NCBI GenBank assembly: GCA_014872785.1
Contig: WKFJ01000014.1
Coordinates: forward strand, 124,001-188,000
Length of the DNA: 64,000 bases
Direction of reading: 5' to 3'
Origin: Alteromonadaceae bacterium
Lineage (GTDB): Bacteria; Pseudomonadota; Gammaproteobacteria; Enterobacterales; Alteromonadaceae
Shown here one piece after another: positions 33,829 through 43,155 of the stretch. The first letter of the stretch is position 1, and each line of letters starts with the position of its first letter. The position numbers and the translations under genes were made by a program. Below the pieces are notes generated by a model, which saw nothing but the letters and a program-made list of their open reading frames with translations, made no database searches and was not told where the DNA came from.

Positions 33829-36729
33829 ATGACAATTCAATCTCTCTCTTTATCTGAACTGGAACAAAAACAGGATTTTGTGCGTCGTCACATCGGACCT
33901 AGCGAAGCTGAAATGGCGCAAATGCTAGAGTTGGTGGGCGCGAGTTCATTGGATGAGCTCATGTTGCAAACTGTACCTGAGGCGATCCGCCTGCCAGCTC
34001 CTTTAAATATCGGAGAGAGTCAGACTGAAGCCGAAGCAGTGGCGTATTTAAAAGGCGTTGCCGCGAAAAACAAAGTATTTCGCTCGCACATTGGTATGGG
34101 TTACAGCGATACCATTACACCAAACGTTATTTTGCGCAACGTACTGGAAAATCCAGGTTGGTACACAGCGTACACGCCTTATCAGCCAGAGATTGCTCAA
34201 GGCCGCTTGGAGTCATTGCTTAATTTCCAACAAGCCACGCTGGATTTAACCGGTCTTGAGCTGGCGTCAGCATCACTGCTAGACGAAGCAACTGCTGCAG
34301 CAGAAGCCATGGCACTTGCCAAGCGTGTATCTAAGAACAAAAAGAGCAACACATTCTTTATCGCCGATAACGTTCACCCACAAACCATCGACGTGGTCAG
34401 CGCCCGTGCTGATATGTTTGGTTTTGAAGTAGAAGTAGGCGTGGCTGACAAAGCCAGCGACTGTGATTGCTTCGGTGCGTTACTGCAGTATCCGGGCACC
34501 CAAGGTGAAGTATCTGACATTTCAGACATCATCGCAGCGGTACAAGCTAACAAGGGTATTGTTGCAGTAGCCGCTGATATCATGAGCTTGGTATTGCTTA
34601 AATCACCGGGCGAAATGGGCGCCGATGTGGCATTGGGTTCTGCTCAGCGCTTTGGTGTGCCTATGGGCTACGGTGGTCCACACGCGGCATTCTTCGCTAC
34701 TCGCGATAAATACAAGCGTTCACTTCCGGGTCGTATTATTGGTGTATCTAAAGATACCCGCGGTCGCAATGCCTTGCGTATGGCCTTGCAAACACGTGAA
34801 CAACACATTCGCCGTGAAAAAGCCAACTCAAACATCTGTACAGCACAGGTATTGCTTGCCAACATGGCGTCTTTCTACGCGGTTTACCACGGTCCAGAAG
34901 GCCTTAAAACCATTGCTTCACGCATTCACCGCTTTACCGACATTTTGGCGGCGGGTCTTAAAGACAAAGGCTTAACACTTGCAAACAGCACGTGGTTCGA
35001 CACCATCACCGTAAACGTAAGTGACAAAAAAGCTGACATCATCGCAGCGGCAGAAGCCAAAGAAATTAACTTGCGTACCGACCTGGACGGCGCGCTAGCG
35101 GTGAGCTTAGACGAAACCACCACGCGTGAGCACATTCTTGATTTATTCGACGTATTCTGTGGCAACAACCACGGTCTAGAGCTCGATGCATTAGATGCAC
35201 GCATTATTGCCAGCGGTTCTGAGTCAATCGCGGCAGACCTAGTTCGTCAAAGCGACATTTTAACCAACGAAGTATTTAACAAGTACCACTCTGAAACTGA
35301 GATGCTGCGCTACATCAAGTCACTTGAAGACAAAGACTTAGCGCTTAACCACTCAATGATTTCATTGGGTTCTTGTACCATGAAGCTAAACGCTACCGCT
35401 GAAATGATCCCGGTGACCTGGCCTGAATTCGGCGGTATTCACCCATTCGCACCAGTATCACAAGCGCAAGGTTATGCGCAGATGATTGGCGAGCTAAGCG
35501 ACTGGCTTATCGAAATCACCGGCTACGACAACTTGTCTATGCAGCCAAACTCAGGCGCACAGGGCGAGTACGCGGGTCTAATCGCGATTACTAAATATCA
35601 CGCAAGTCGCGGTGAATCACACCGTGATATCTGCCTAATTCCAAGCTCTGCGCACGGTACTAACCCGGCATCTGCCAACATGGTTGGTTTGAAAGTGGTA
35701 GTAGTTGACTGTGACAAAGACGGCAACATCGACATGGCTGACCTTAAAGCCAAAGCCGATGAAGTAGGCGATAACCTGTCTTGTATCATGGTTACCTACC
35801 CATCGACGCACGGTGTATACGAAGAGACCATCAAAGAAGTATGCGACATCGTGCACAGTCACGGTGGTCAGGTGTATATGGATGGTGCCAACATGAACGC
35901 GCAGGTAGGTATTACTTCACCTGGCTTAATTGGTTCTGACGTATCGCACCTTAACTTACACAAAACATTCTGTATTCCACATGGTGGTGGTGGCCCAGGC
36001 ATGGGACCTATCGGCGTTAAATCGCACCTTGCACCATTCCTACCGGATCACGCGGTTATCAATGTAGACGAAACCACCACAGGCAACGGTGCCGTATCGG
36101 CAGCGCCATGGGGCAGTGCGTCTATCTTGCCAATCAGCTACATGTACATTCGCATGATGGGCGGCGAAGGTCTGCGTAAAGCGACCGAAGTAGCCATGCT
36201 TAACGCTAACTATGTAGCCAAGCGTTTAGCCGGTCATTACCCAGTGCTTTATCGTGGCCGCAACGATCACGTAGCGCACGAATGTATTATTGACATGCGT
36301 CCGCTTAAAGAGTCATCAGGCGTCACTGAGTTAGACGTAGCTAAGCGCTTAAACGACTATGGTTTCCACGCGCCTACCATGAGTTTCCCGGTAGCGGGCA
36401 CACTCATGATTGAGCCAACCGAGTCAGAAGCCAAAGCGGAACTAGACAGATTCTGTGATGCTATGATCAGCATTCGCGAAGAAATCGCCAAAGTTGAATC
36501 AGGTGAGTGGGACGCACAAGACAACCCACTAGCTAACGCACCACACACGCTAGCCGATATCTGCGACACCGAATGGAACCGCAGCTACGACAGACACCTA
36601 GCGGCCTACCCAGTCCCTGAAGTGGCACGTAATAAATTCTGGCCAACCGTAAACCGCATCGACGATGTTTACGGCGACAGAAACCTTATCTGCTCATGCC
36701 CAACCGTGGATACTTACAGGGAAGACTAG
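33829..36729 (+). CDS. gcvP: Glycine dehydrogenase (decarboxylating), P protein
   Basis: 966 residues, a fused one-chain P protein. It decarboxylates glycine with pyridoxal phosphate and loads the aminomethyl group on GcvH. The PLP lysine is Lys712 in NLHKTF, followed by the glycine-rich [13 protein letters not shown] loop. The N-terminal half (about 20-450) is the catalytically inactive homologous half, as usual. The codon choice is highly optimised, as for an abundant enzyme. Confidence 0.98.
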   Translation: MTIQSLSLSELEQKQDFVRRHIGPSEAEMAQMLELVGASSLDELMLQTVPEAIRLPAPLNIGESQTEAEAVAYLKGVAAKNKVFRSHIGMGYSDTITPNVILRNVLENPGWYTAYTPYQPEIAQGRLESLLNFQQATLDLTGLELASASLLDEATAAAEAMALAKRVSKNKKSNTFFIADNVHPQTIDVVSARADMFGFEVEVGVADKASDCDCFGALLQYPGTQGEVSDISDIIAAVQANKGIVAVAADIMSLVLLKSPGEMGADVALGSAQRFGVPMGYGGPHAAFFATRDKYKRSLPGRIIGVSKDTRGRNALRMALQTREQHIRREKANSNICTAQVLLANMASFYAVYHGPEGLKTIASRIHRFTDILAAGLKDKGLTLANSTWFDTITVNVSDKKADIIAAAEAKEINLRTDLDGALAVSLDETTTREHILDLFDVFCGNNHGLELDALDARIIASGSESIAADLVRQSDILTNEVFNKYHSETEMLRYIKSLEDKDLALNHSMISLGSCTMKLNATAEMIPVTWPEFGGIHPFAPVSQAQGYAQMIGELSDWLIEITGYDNLSMQPNSGAQGEYAGLIAITKYHASRGESHRDICLIPSSAHGTNPASANMVGLKVVVVDCDKDGNIDMADLKAKADEVGDNLSCIMVTYPSTHGVYEETIKEVCDIVHSHGGQVYMDGANMNAQVGITSPGLIGSDVSHLNLHKTFCIPHGGGGPGMGPIGVKSHLAPFLPDHAVINVDETTTGNGAVSAAPWGSASILPISYMYIRMMGGEGLRKATEVAMLNANYVAKRLAGHYPVLYRGRNDHVAHECIIDMRPLKESSGVTELDVAKRLNDYGFHAPTMSFPVAGTLMIEPTESEAKAELDRFCDAMISIREEIAKVESGEWDAQDNPLANAPHTLADICDTEWNRSYDRHLAAYPVPEVARNKFWPTVNRIDDVYGDRNLICSCPTVDTYRED

Positions 36730-36774
36730 TCAGTCGAACACAATAACAACGACTGAAAACCTAACGTCATTTTC

Positions 36775-36804
36775 AAAGGCGAGCACATAGCTCGCCTTTT
36801 TGTT
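36775..36804 (+). terminator. Terminator of the gcv operon
   Basis: AAAGGCGAGC-acata-GCTCGCCTTTTT, a strong stem with T-run, 46 bases after the gcvP stop. Confidence 0.92.
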
Positions 36805-36953
36805 TTCAGCGAAGGTTTAGGGTCAATTCCACAACAAGCCTGCAAAAATCCATATTAGGGGTTAATATTCCCGTTATGTCACTATATTCATCTGGCATTC
36901 CTGACTGGAATTACCAAGAATCAATCGTGAACTCAATGACTTAGGAGTTAGAA

Positions 36954-37667
36954 GTGAAGTTTGGTGATTTTTTGAAAAAGCAACGTGAAGGCAAAGAATG
37001 GACACAGCCACAGGCGGCTGATGCGATTGGAATCGAGCAGTCTTACTTGTCAAAACTGGAAAATAACAAGGCGATTCCATCGCCAGAAATCTTTGATAAA
37101 TTGATGTCTGCCTACCAGTTTGAAATGAAGCAATTAGGTGAAATGATCCACGGTTCTGAGTTGGACAGACTCAAAGATATCGTGTTGGTACGGGATTTTA
37201 TTATCACCCACAAAAAGCAATCAGAAGGCGTGCGAAGAAACTGGTTACTGGCGGGACTAGTGATGATGATGTTGGGCGTCGGCTTGGCAACCCATGGTGC
37301 GATGTCTGACGCAGACCAACAAACCCGACATTTGTATGAATCCAAAGGGGAAATCAAGCAAGGCGAATCCCATTTACTCTTTGCCGAAATGCCCAGCTAC
37401 CGCCGCTACAGCAGCACAATGCAAGATTCAAATACGTCCTCACGAAAAATAGATCTAGTTGAGAGCCCTTTGTTTAAACGACTGGATTACCAACAGCTAT
37501 TTTTGAATGAGTACCAAGGCGAATTCTTCGATAAGCAAGACCGCCGATTTATCTTGGTAAGCAGCGAGAAATCAAGAGATAACAGTAGTCTGATGCTTCT
37601 ACTATCCGTTGGCAGCATGCTGCTGGTGGGCGGCCTGGTTTCGTTGTTTATTAGCAGGCGTTGGTAG
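36954..37667 (+). CDS. Membrane-anchored XRE-type HTH protein
   Basis: 237 residues. It starts at GTG with AGGAG seven bases before (36943-36947). An XRE helix-turn-helix (about 4-58: FLKKQREGKEWTQPQAADAIG, then EQSYLSKLENNKAIPS, in two parts) is followed by a first membrane helix (about 98-115), a polar region of about 95 residues that would lie outside the cytoplasm, and a second membrane helix (about 211-232) ending RRW. This is an unusual layout for XRE proteins and suggests a one-component membrane sensor-regulator. No partner gene is evident. Confidence 0.8.
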   Translation: MKFGDFLKKQREGKEWTQPQAADAIGIEQSYLSKLENNKAIPSPEIFDKLMSAYQFEMKQLGEMIHGSELDRLKDIVLVRDFIITHKKQSEGVRRNWLLAGLVMMMLGVGLATHGAMSDADQQTRHLYESKGEIKQGESHLLFAEMPSYRRYSSTMQDSNTSSRKIDLVESPLFKRLDYQQLFLNEYQGEFFDKQDRRFILVSSEKSRDNSSLMLLLSVGSMLLVGGLVSLFISRRW

Positions 37668-37800
37668 AAGGACTGACTCCTTTTCTGCGAATGCCCAACA
37701 ATGGTTGTGTATGGGGAATATTGATTAGTTTGTTGCTGCCAAAACCGAAATTTTGGCGCTTGTGCGTTATCTTTTAAGCCATGGGCTATAAGTATCGGAA

Positions 37801-38076
37801 ATGTGCCGCATCTTCAGAGAGTATTGGGCGATCTCCACGCGCAACAAGGTGATAGATGAGTACATCAAGCAGTACTATCGAGACTGGGCTGGGATCTTAT
37901 GCGACAAACTCAAACTAGTAAGCAAAACAGAAAAAGGGCTATCAAGGGCAGTTTCTCTGTTTATTCCCTTTGTGGAAGGCTACTCGATTGCCGCGTTAGC
38001 CATGCCAGAAAGGATAGACGTTGTGGCGAAAGACCTTACAGATGCATTGTGGGGACTTTTATCCAGTGACGCCTAA
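37801..38076 (+). pseudogene. TetR-family regulator remnant (C-terminal part only)
   Basis: 91 residues that read like the ligand-binding C-terminal part of a TetR regulator (YYRDWAGILCDKLKLV, then LFIPFVEGYSIAALAM, DVVAKDLTDALWGLL). No DNA-binding HTH precedes it, and the 133 bases upstream back to the previous gene do not encode one. Most likely what remains of a truncated regulator gene; an intact short protein cannot be excluded. Confidence 0.55.
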
Positions 38077-38098
38077 AAAAGATAACAGGCTCTGGTTT

Positions 38099-38503
38099 CT
38101 AGTGGTCAACATCCTTTAAGATTTCTGCCAGTTCATCTACCGGCATGCACTGGCCATGCGTCCAATGACTTTCGATTCGTTTAATTAACACCGACATTTT
38201 TTCTTGTTTGCGCATAAGCTGCGCCAGTTGCGCGTTCATTTCTTGCTGCTTTTGCTGTAGGCGCTGCATGACAAGGTCGTGGTCGAATCCGTCGGGCGAT
38301 TGCAGCAGTGAAGGGAGTTCTTCCAGCGAAAAGCCAAGGTCGGTACTAAAGCGAATGAGTTGCAGTCGTTCTAGTGCACTATTGTCGTAATAGCGGTAAC
38401 CGCTGGCTTTGCGTTCGGCTTTGGGCATTAGGCCTGATTTTTCGTAAAATCGTATGGTACTTGCGCGTACGCCAGCCTTTTCGGCGAGTTCTCCAATACG
38501 CAT
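38099..38503 (-). CDS. MerR family transcriptional regulator
   Basis: About 134 residues. The winged HTH (MRIGELAEKAGVRASTIRFYE, about 1-21 and on to YRYYDNSALERLQLI) is followed by a dimerisation coiled coil (about 80-115, Gln- and Lys-rich). Only one Cys (HGQCMPVDE) is in the C-terminal region, so a redox or metal centre of SoxR or CueR type is unlikely. ATG at 38503 fits the family N-terminus. It is divergent from an old-yellow-enzyme gene and the shared promoter has a MerR-style operator. Confidence 0.93.
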   Translation of the reverse strand: MRIGELAEKAGVRASTIRFYEKSGLMPKAERKASGYRYYDNSALERLQLIRFSTDLGFSLEELPSLLQSPDGFDHDLVMQRLQQKQQEMNAQLAQLMRKQEKMSVLIKRIESHWTHGQCMPVDELAEILKDVDH

Positions 38504-38523
38504 CGTTTTCTCCAGAAACACGC

Positions 38524-38554
38524 TTGACCTTAAAGTTTACTTTAAGGTTATAGT
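38524..38554 (+). promoter_or_regulatory. MerR-type promoter/operator of the OYE gene
   Basis: -35 TTGACC (38524-38529) and -10 TATAGT (38549-38554) are separated by 19 bases, longer than the normal 17. Between them lies the perfect dyad CCTTAAAGT-TT-ACTTTAAGG (38528-38547). A long spacer with the dyad inside is the hallmark of MerR-activated promoters, in which the regulator untwists the DNA. Confidence 0.82.
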
Positions 38555-38583
38555 GGCCGCATCACTATTTCGGAGTTTGTTTT

Positions 38584-39840
38584 ATGTTAGACGCAGGTAA
38601 TGGTTACTCTGCTTTTCAACCCTTCACTTTGCCATGCGGCAAAGTCGTTAAGAATCGTTTGGTGAAAGCCGCCATGGAAGAAAACCTCGCCGAAGACAAT
38701 CAGTTACCAGGCGATACCTTGTTTAACCTCTACAGTGCCTGGGCGAAAGGCGGAGTAGGGTTGATACTCACAGGCAATGTGATGGTGGATCATCTAGCGA
38801 TGACTGGCCCCGGCGGCTTGGCATTAGAAAAAGATACGGATTTAACCGCCTTTACCAAGCTTGCCCAAAAAGCGAAACAAAATGACGCGGTGGCGGTAAT
38901 GCAAATAAACCATCCGGGGCGTCAGGTGTTTAAGAAAATGGGTGGTAAGGTACTTTCACCCTCAGATATTCCCCTTGATATGGGCAAGCACTCGGGCATG
39001 TTTGGTCAACCCAAACCCATGACTGAGTTGGAAATACAGGACTTGATTGAGCGCTTTGTGGCCACCGCAACACAGGCACAAAAAGCCGGTTTTGATGGCA
39101 TACAGGTGCATGCGGCACATGGCTATTTGTTGGCACAGTTTCTCTCGCCGCTTACTAATAAACGCACAGATGAGTGGGGCGGCAGTATTGCGAACCGCGC
39201 AAGGTTATTGCTAGAAGTGGTTAAGCAAATAAGACAAGCCTGTGGTGATGATTTTGTCGTGTCGGTTAAACTTAACTCTGCCGATTTTCAGCGCGGCGGT
39301 TTTGATGTAGACGATGCGGCCGAGGTGATTGCCATGCTTGGAGAGTTAGCGGTGGATTTTGTCGAGCTGTCTGGCGGCAGTTACGAAGTCCCCGCAATGC
39401 AAGGTCGCACGGCAGATGGGCGCACTTTGGCACGAGAAGCCTACTTTTTAGAATTCGCCGAGACAATTGCCAAAGAGGCCAAGATGCCGATTATGACCAC
39501 AGGCGGCGTTCGTCGTTTAGAAGTGGCTAATCAGGTAATTGAAAGTGGTGTTGCACTGGTGGGGATGGCAAGCGCGCTGGCATCTACTCCGAATTTGCCC
39601 GAGATTTGGCAGCAACAACCCAATGCTGTTGGCCATATTCCAACGGTGTCATGGAAAGACAAAACTCTAGCCGGACTTGCGACAATGGGTTTAGTGAAAG
39701 GTTATTTGCGTAGTGTTGGCAAAGGCAAAGCCCCTAAACTAAACGCGTCACCGCTGTTTACTCTGATCAAAGATCAGTTTCGCGCCGCTAAGCTGACTAA
39801 GCGGTATCGCAAACAATATGCGAAGCAGCTAGACAAATGA
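38584..39840 (+). CDS. NADH:flavin oxidoreductase of the old yellow enzyme family
   Basis: 418 residues, a TIM-barrel FMN enzyme. The N-terminal PFTLPCGKVVKNRLVKAAM, the HPGRQ segment, the active-site HAAHGYLLAQFLSP (about 178-191), NKRTDEWGGS and the phosphate-binding TTGGVR motif are all present. Family members reduce alpha,beta-unsaturated carbonyls and nitro compounds. It is transcribed divergently from the MerR gene, which probably activates it in response to electrophiles or a related signal; the target is inferred from the operator. Confidence 0.92.
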   Translation: MLDAGNGYSAFQPFTLPCGKVVKNRLVKAAMEENLAEDNQLPGDTLFNLYSAWAKGGVGLILTGNVMVDHLAMTGPGGLALEKDTDLTAFTKLAQKAKQNDAVAVMQINHPGRQVFKKMGGKVLSPSDIPLDMGKHSGMFGQPKPMTELEIQDLIERFVATATQAQKAGFDGIQVHAAHGYLLAQFLSPLTNKRTDEWGGSIANRARLLLEVVKQIRQACGDDFVVSVKLNSADFQRGGFDVDDAAEVIAMLGELAVDFVELSGGSYEVPAMQGRTADGRTLAREAYFLEFAETIAKEAKMPIMTTGGVRRLEVANQVIESGVALVGMASALASTPNLPEIWQQQPNAVGHIPTVSWKDKTLAGLATMGLVKGYLRSVGKGKAPKLNASPLFTLIKDQFRAAKLTKRYRKQYAKQLDK

Positions 39841-39875
39841 CGAAAGCAAATTGAGGATTTTCATTAGCATTAAAG

Positions 39876-39901
39876 TAGGGCTTTTTAGCCCTATTTTATT
39901 A
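39876..39901 (+). terminator. Terminator of the OYE gene
   Basis: TAGGGCT-ttt-AGCCCTA followed by TTTTATTATT. The same core recurs in two other terminators of this window. Confidence 0.85.
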
Positions 39902-40109
39902 TTTGTCATAAGGTCGAACACAAAACATTAAATCCCCTTTCTATCATCTCAGTGACAATTTAAATTCACATTAATAATGTGGGAATTATACCCTGATGCT
40001 AGCCAAGCTTGTGACTTTTCCCTACATTAAGCCAACTAACAAAAACGTCGTCTCGCAATTAGCACAAATTACCAGCGAACAGAACATAAGAACAGTAAAA
40101 GAGAACACT

Positions 40110-40784
40110 ATGCAGGAACATGATTCGTCGCCGTTAACGGATTACATTGAATACCCAGTAGAAGAGATGCGCGAGCGCGCGGAATCTTTTTATCAAGACA
40201 TCAAGCGCCGTCACAGTATTCGCAAATTCAGCGACCGCCCTGTACCTCGTGATATTATTGAAAACTGCATTAAAGCCGCAGGTACAGCGCCAAGCGGAGC
40301 CAATCACCAGCCTTGGCATTTCGCAGCCATTCACTCTGCTGAAGTAAAAAAACAAGTGCGTGAGCAGGCCGAGCTGCACGAGAAGGGGTTCTACGACGGC
40401 AGAGCAGGGGATGAGTGGTTGGATGCGTTAAAACCACTGGGTACAGATGCGGATAAACCATACTTAGAACACGCCCCTTGGCTCATAGCTATTTTCAGTC
40501 AGAAAAAAGGCGGTATTCACGCAGGCGAAAAGAATACCAACTATTACGTGCATGAGTCTGTGGGTATTGCTACAGGGTTTCTTATCAATGCCTTGCACAA
40601 TGCCGGTTTGGTGACCTTGACCCACACGCCTAAACCCATGTCGTTTTTGTCTAAGATCTGTAATCGGCCCGAAGATGAAAGAGCCTACATGCTGCTGATA
40701 GCGGGCTATCCAGCGGACGATGCGACTGTGCCTGCGCACGCACAGGTGAAAAAGTCGTTAGACGAGATTGCCTCATTTTTGTGA
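40110..40784 (+). CDS. Nitroreductase family protein
   Basis: About 224 residues from the ATG at 40110 (the frame opens earlier at 39996, but the upstream 38 residues lack family similarity). FMN-binding [13 protein letters not shown] (about 33-45) and [13 protein letters not shown] are typical; the size and the [17 protein letters not shown] start resemble the iodotyrosine-deiodinase-like subgroup. Reduces or dehalogenates aromatic substrates with NAD(P)H. The preceding GAGAACACT gives a weak ribosome binding site. Confidence 0.88.
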   Translation: MQEHDSSPLTDYIEYPVEEMRERAESFYQDIKRRHSIRKFSDRPVPRDIIENCIKAAGTAPSGANHQPWHFAAIHSAEVKKQVREQAELHEKGFYDGRAGDEWLDALKPLGTDADKPYLEHAPWLIAIFSQKKGGIHAGEKNTNYYVHESVGIATGFLINALHNAGLVTLTHTPKPMSFLSKICNRPEDERAYMLLIAGYPADDATVPAHAQVKKSLDEIASFL

Positions 40785-40882
40785 ACATTATCAATCGGAT
40801 TACGTCTCTTGGAATCTTAAATGACTTAAATACCGTACTAGCATTTTTTAATAGAAATTTGTCTGATATCCTTTAAAAATTA

Positions 40883-41602
40883 GTGGCCAATTCGCATCTT
40901 AAAATGGAATATAATCACCACAAAGAGAAAAATTATTGGGACTCTGTTGGAAAGACAGAATATGTGTCTTTGAGTGAATATGATCAGCAGCGAATGTACT
41001 CTTGGATAGGAAGTGCCGATGGGAAGCGTATACTGGATATTGGTGGTGGCTCGGGCATGGCCGGTTCATTTTTTTCTGAGCAAGATGTTTACTGTTTGGA
41101 TTTGTCGCGACAAATGTTAAAGCACTCTTCTGCGATAAATGTTCAAGCCAATGCCCTGAAACTTCCGTTTAAAAGCGAATCTTTTGATCTAATAATTGCA
41201 GCAGCCTTTTTTCATCACCTTCCACAACAACACGGGTTACTATTGAAAGAATGTTATAGAGTCCTTCGCCCAGGAGGTCGTATAGTGGGATATGATCCTA
41301 ATCTGGAGTGTGTAGCCAACAGATTATTCATGGGCAAAAACATGCTTCGGTTGAGTCAGTTTAGCCCTGAGGAAGAACCTATTTTGCCGGGAGAATTATC
41401 AAGACTGGCAACGGAGGAAGGATTCAACAATTTTCACAGTTTTTTATTCACTTTCAGAAATTCGAAAATGTCTTTCTTTGAAGTTATCCAGCGATATATC
41501 TTGAATGGGTTTTCTGTGGGAGGTATGAAGAAATATGTTGAGAGGTGGTTTTTTTGGCAAGCTGTTAGGAGTCCAGGCGCAATTAAAAGGGCACCTGAGT
41601 AG
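40883..41602 (+). CDS. Class I SAM-dependent methyltransferase
   Basis: 239 residues with the SAM-binding motif ILDIGGGSGMAG (about 50-61), the LDLSRQM acidic strand and LRPGGRIVGYDPN (about 128-140), the pattern of UbiE/COQ5-like methyltransferases. GTG at 40883 is the frame start; ATG at 40904 is equally possible since neither has a clear ribosome binding site. First gene of the glycan locus on this strand; its DNA is more AT-rich than the upstream genes. Confidence 0.85.
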   Translation: MANSHLKMEYNHHKEKNYWDSVGKTEYVSLSEYDQQRMYSWIGSADGKRILDIGGGSGMAGSFFSEQDVYCLDLSRQMLKHSSAINVQANALKLPFKSESFDLIIAAAFFHHLPQQHGLLLKECYRVLRPGGRIVGYDPNLECVANRLFMGKNMLRLSQFSPEEEPILPGELSRLATEEGFNNFHSFLFTFRNSKMSFFEVIQRYILNGFSVGGMKKYVERWFFWQAVRSPGAIKRAPE

Positions 41603-42075
41603 TACGCAGCGTAAATCGTATTAGTCTCAATTGTAGAAGTGTTGTAATTGCCAATTTGTTCTGGGCAAACGTTGAAACACAATGCACAGTTGTTATTCAA
41701 ATCAAATCGTTTCCGTTTCAAAATCTAATTCATAAACGGCTTACCTAGTAAATTTTGAATTTAATTTAGTATTTCATTTAACGTTGAATATGTTTATCAT
41801 TCAGGCGGTTTCGCCCTTCTGGTATTAAAGAGTATGGAATATGCTGTTCCTAAGCACATAGTGCGTGCATTTTCTGCATATTGGCCTGAAAATTAATCAG
41901 ATGAATGGTTTGATAAATAATAATAATGAATTAGAAGTTTACTTGAGTAAATTTTCGACCGGAACAGGACTGAATTATCCGAGTTTCCATGTCGATGTTT
42001 CCTCTGAGCCAGACTTATTTTTAGGTCTGTTTTTAACGTAGATATTTAATCCGTTTTTAGCATGATATGTAGTAT
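41603..42075. other. AT-rich gene-poor gap inside the glycan locus
   Basis: 473 bases without a convincing gene. Two short frames read like protein fragments: MEYAVPKHIVRAFSAYW (from 41834) and, from ATG at 41901, a 46-residue frame ending at 42041 with KFSTGTGLNYPSFHVDV. They may be remnants of a decayed gene or chance. A GGCGGTTTCGCCC stretch at about 41800-41812 is a short GC hairpin. No promoter element such as ops/JUMPstart is evident. Confidence 0.4.
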
Positions 42076-43155
42076 TTGGACGGCTCCCACTTGGTAACTC
42101 TACTGCTCGTTTTCCTTTCCTCTTTTCCTGTTGGTTTAAGCCTCGCCTATCTATTGCGGAAAAAGGTCGGATTTTCTTCCTTACTCATTCTCTCAGCGGG
42201 TTTTGGCCCCGTAGTTTACGGAATTTTGTTGTATTGGTTATTGTTAGTGTTACCGGGACAAACAAGTGCTTTTTATCTTGGCGCTTTAGCTATTCCTATG
42301 CTTATAGTTTCCGTTTTTTCAGCACGCTATTGGATTAATCGAGACACTTATAAGCCGCTTTTCGAGCTCCCCACGAGGAAACCACTGGCCATTGTGATGT
42401 TGGTCGTTGTCGCGCTTAGTTGGTTGAGTTTCCAAAATCAAACCGCTTTTAATACTTATTTTAAGAGTTACATCGAGCGTCCAATTGTCGGAGGAGATTT
42501 CACGGGATATGTGGTCGAAGGAGAGATTTATTATCGCGACAAGTCTCTTGAAGCAAAATATGACAAGCTAGATGACGTGAGTGGTTATGCAAGTTTTTCT
42601 AATCACATGCCTGTTTTTGCACTGTTACACACATTGGATAGAATGATTGTGGATGTCAGTGGTGAAACGCGCGTCGCCAATAAAGAATTATTGATACGGC
42701 TTGTTTCTCCAATCTATGCTGTGTTGACTGTTTTGTTGCTGCTGTGGACACTTTCACATGTAAGTGCAACTCTTGCTATGGTCACGGTTTTCGGTTTTGT
42801 TTCTGGATGGGTTTTTGTACAATCGGTAACCCTTTATCACATAGATATGATAAGAATTTATTTCGTTCTATATAGCTTTGTAGTTATGTGTTGGTTACTT
42901 TACGATAATAAACTCAAACACCTTTCTAATAATCATTTTTTCATATTTATTTTATTGTTATCCAGTTCTTTACATACATTGAACTTCGTTATTTCCTTAG
43001 GTGCGATTTTGATCATACTAAGATACGCGAGAAAGGAATTTACTTCCCGAAAATGTGCATTGAGTTATGGAATCTCATTCTTTGTTATGGGGTGGCATTA
43101 TTTGATCGATATATTTAACGGGAACTCTCAGGTGGTAGCTTGGATAATAAGGTAA
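42076..43155 (+). CDS. Polytopic membrane protein, N-terminal part (apparently split)
   Basis: 359 residues with about eight hydrophobic helices; starts at TTG. A large non-membrane loop (about 130-190) follows the third or fourth helix, holding charged motifs such as GGDFTGYVVEGEIYYRDK. That is the layout of GT-C-type glycosyltransferases or polymerases. It ends at TAA (43153-43155) while the next frame (-1) continues with membrane helices and no break, so the two ORFs probably once made one protein of about 650 residues. Best guess is a glycan polymerase or lipid-dependent glycosyltransferase. Confidence 0.7.
   Translation: MDGSHLVTLLLVFLSSFPVGLSLAYLLRKKVGFSSLLILSAGFGPVVYGILLYWLLLVLPGQTSAFYLGALAIPMLIVSVFSARYWINRDTYKPLFELPTRKPLAIVMLVVVALSWLSFQNQTAFNTYFKSYIERPIVGGDFTGYVVEGEIYYRDKSLEAKYDKLDDVSGYASFSNHMPVFALLHTLDRMIVDVSGETRVANKELLIRLVSPIYAVLTVLLLLWTLSHVSATLAMVTVFGFVSGWVFVQSVTLYHIDMIRIYFVLYSFVVMCWLLYDNKLKHLSNNHFFIFILLLSSSLHTLNFVISLGAILIILRYARKEFTSRKCALSYGISFFVMGWHYLIDIFNGNSQVVAWIIR
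43119..43155 (+). other. -1-frame overlap splitting the membrane protein
   Basis: The downstream frame is open from 43119 (stop TAA at 43116-43118) and the upstream frame ends at 43155, giving a 37-base window in which a -1 shift would join them. No homopolymer or slippery heptamer is evident in it. Confidence 0.6.

Noticed and set aside
41790-41820. GGCGGTTTCG resembling the ops/JUMPstart element before a polysaccharide locus
   Set aside because: Only the first six bases fit GGCGGTAGC and no further JUMPstart sequence is present; it reads better as a small hairpin.
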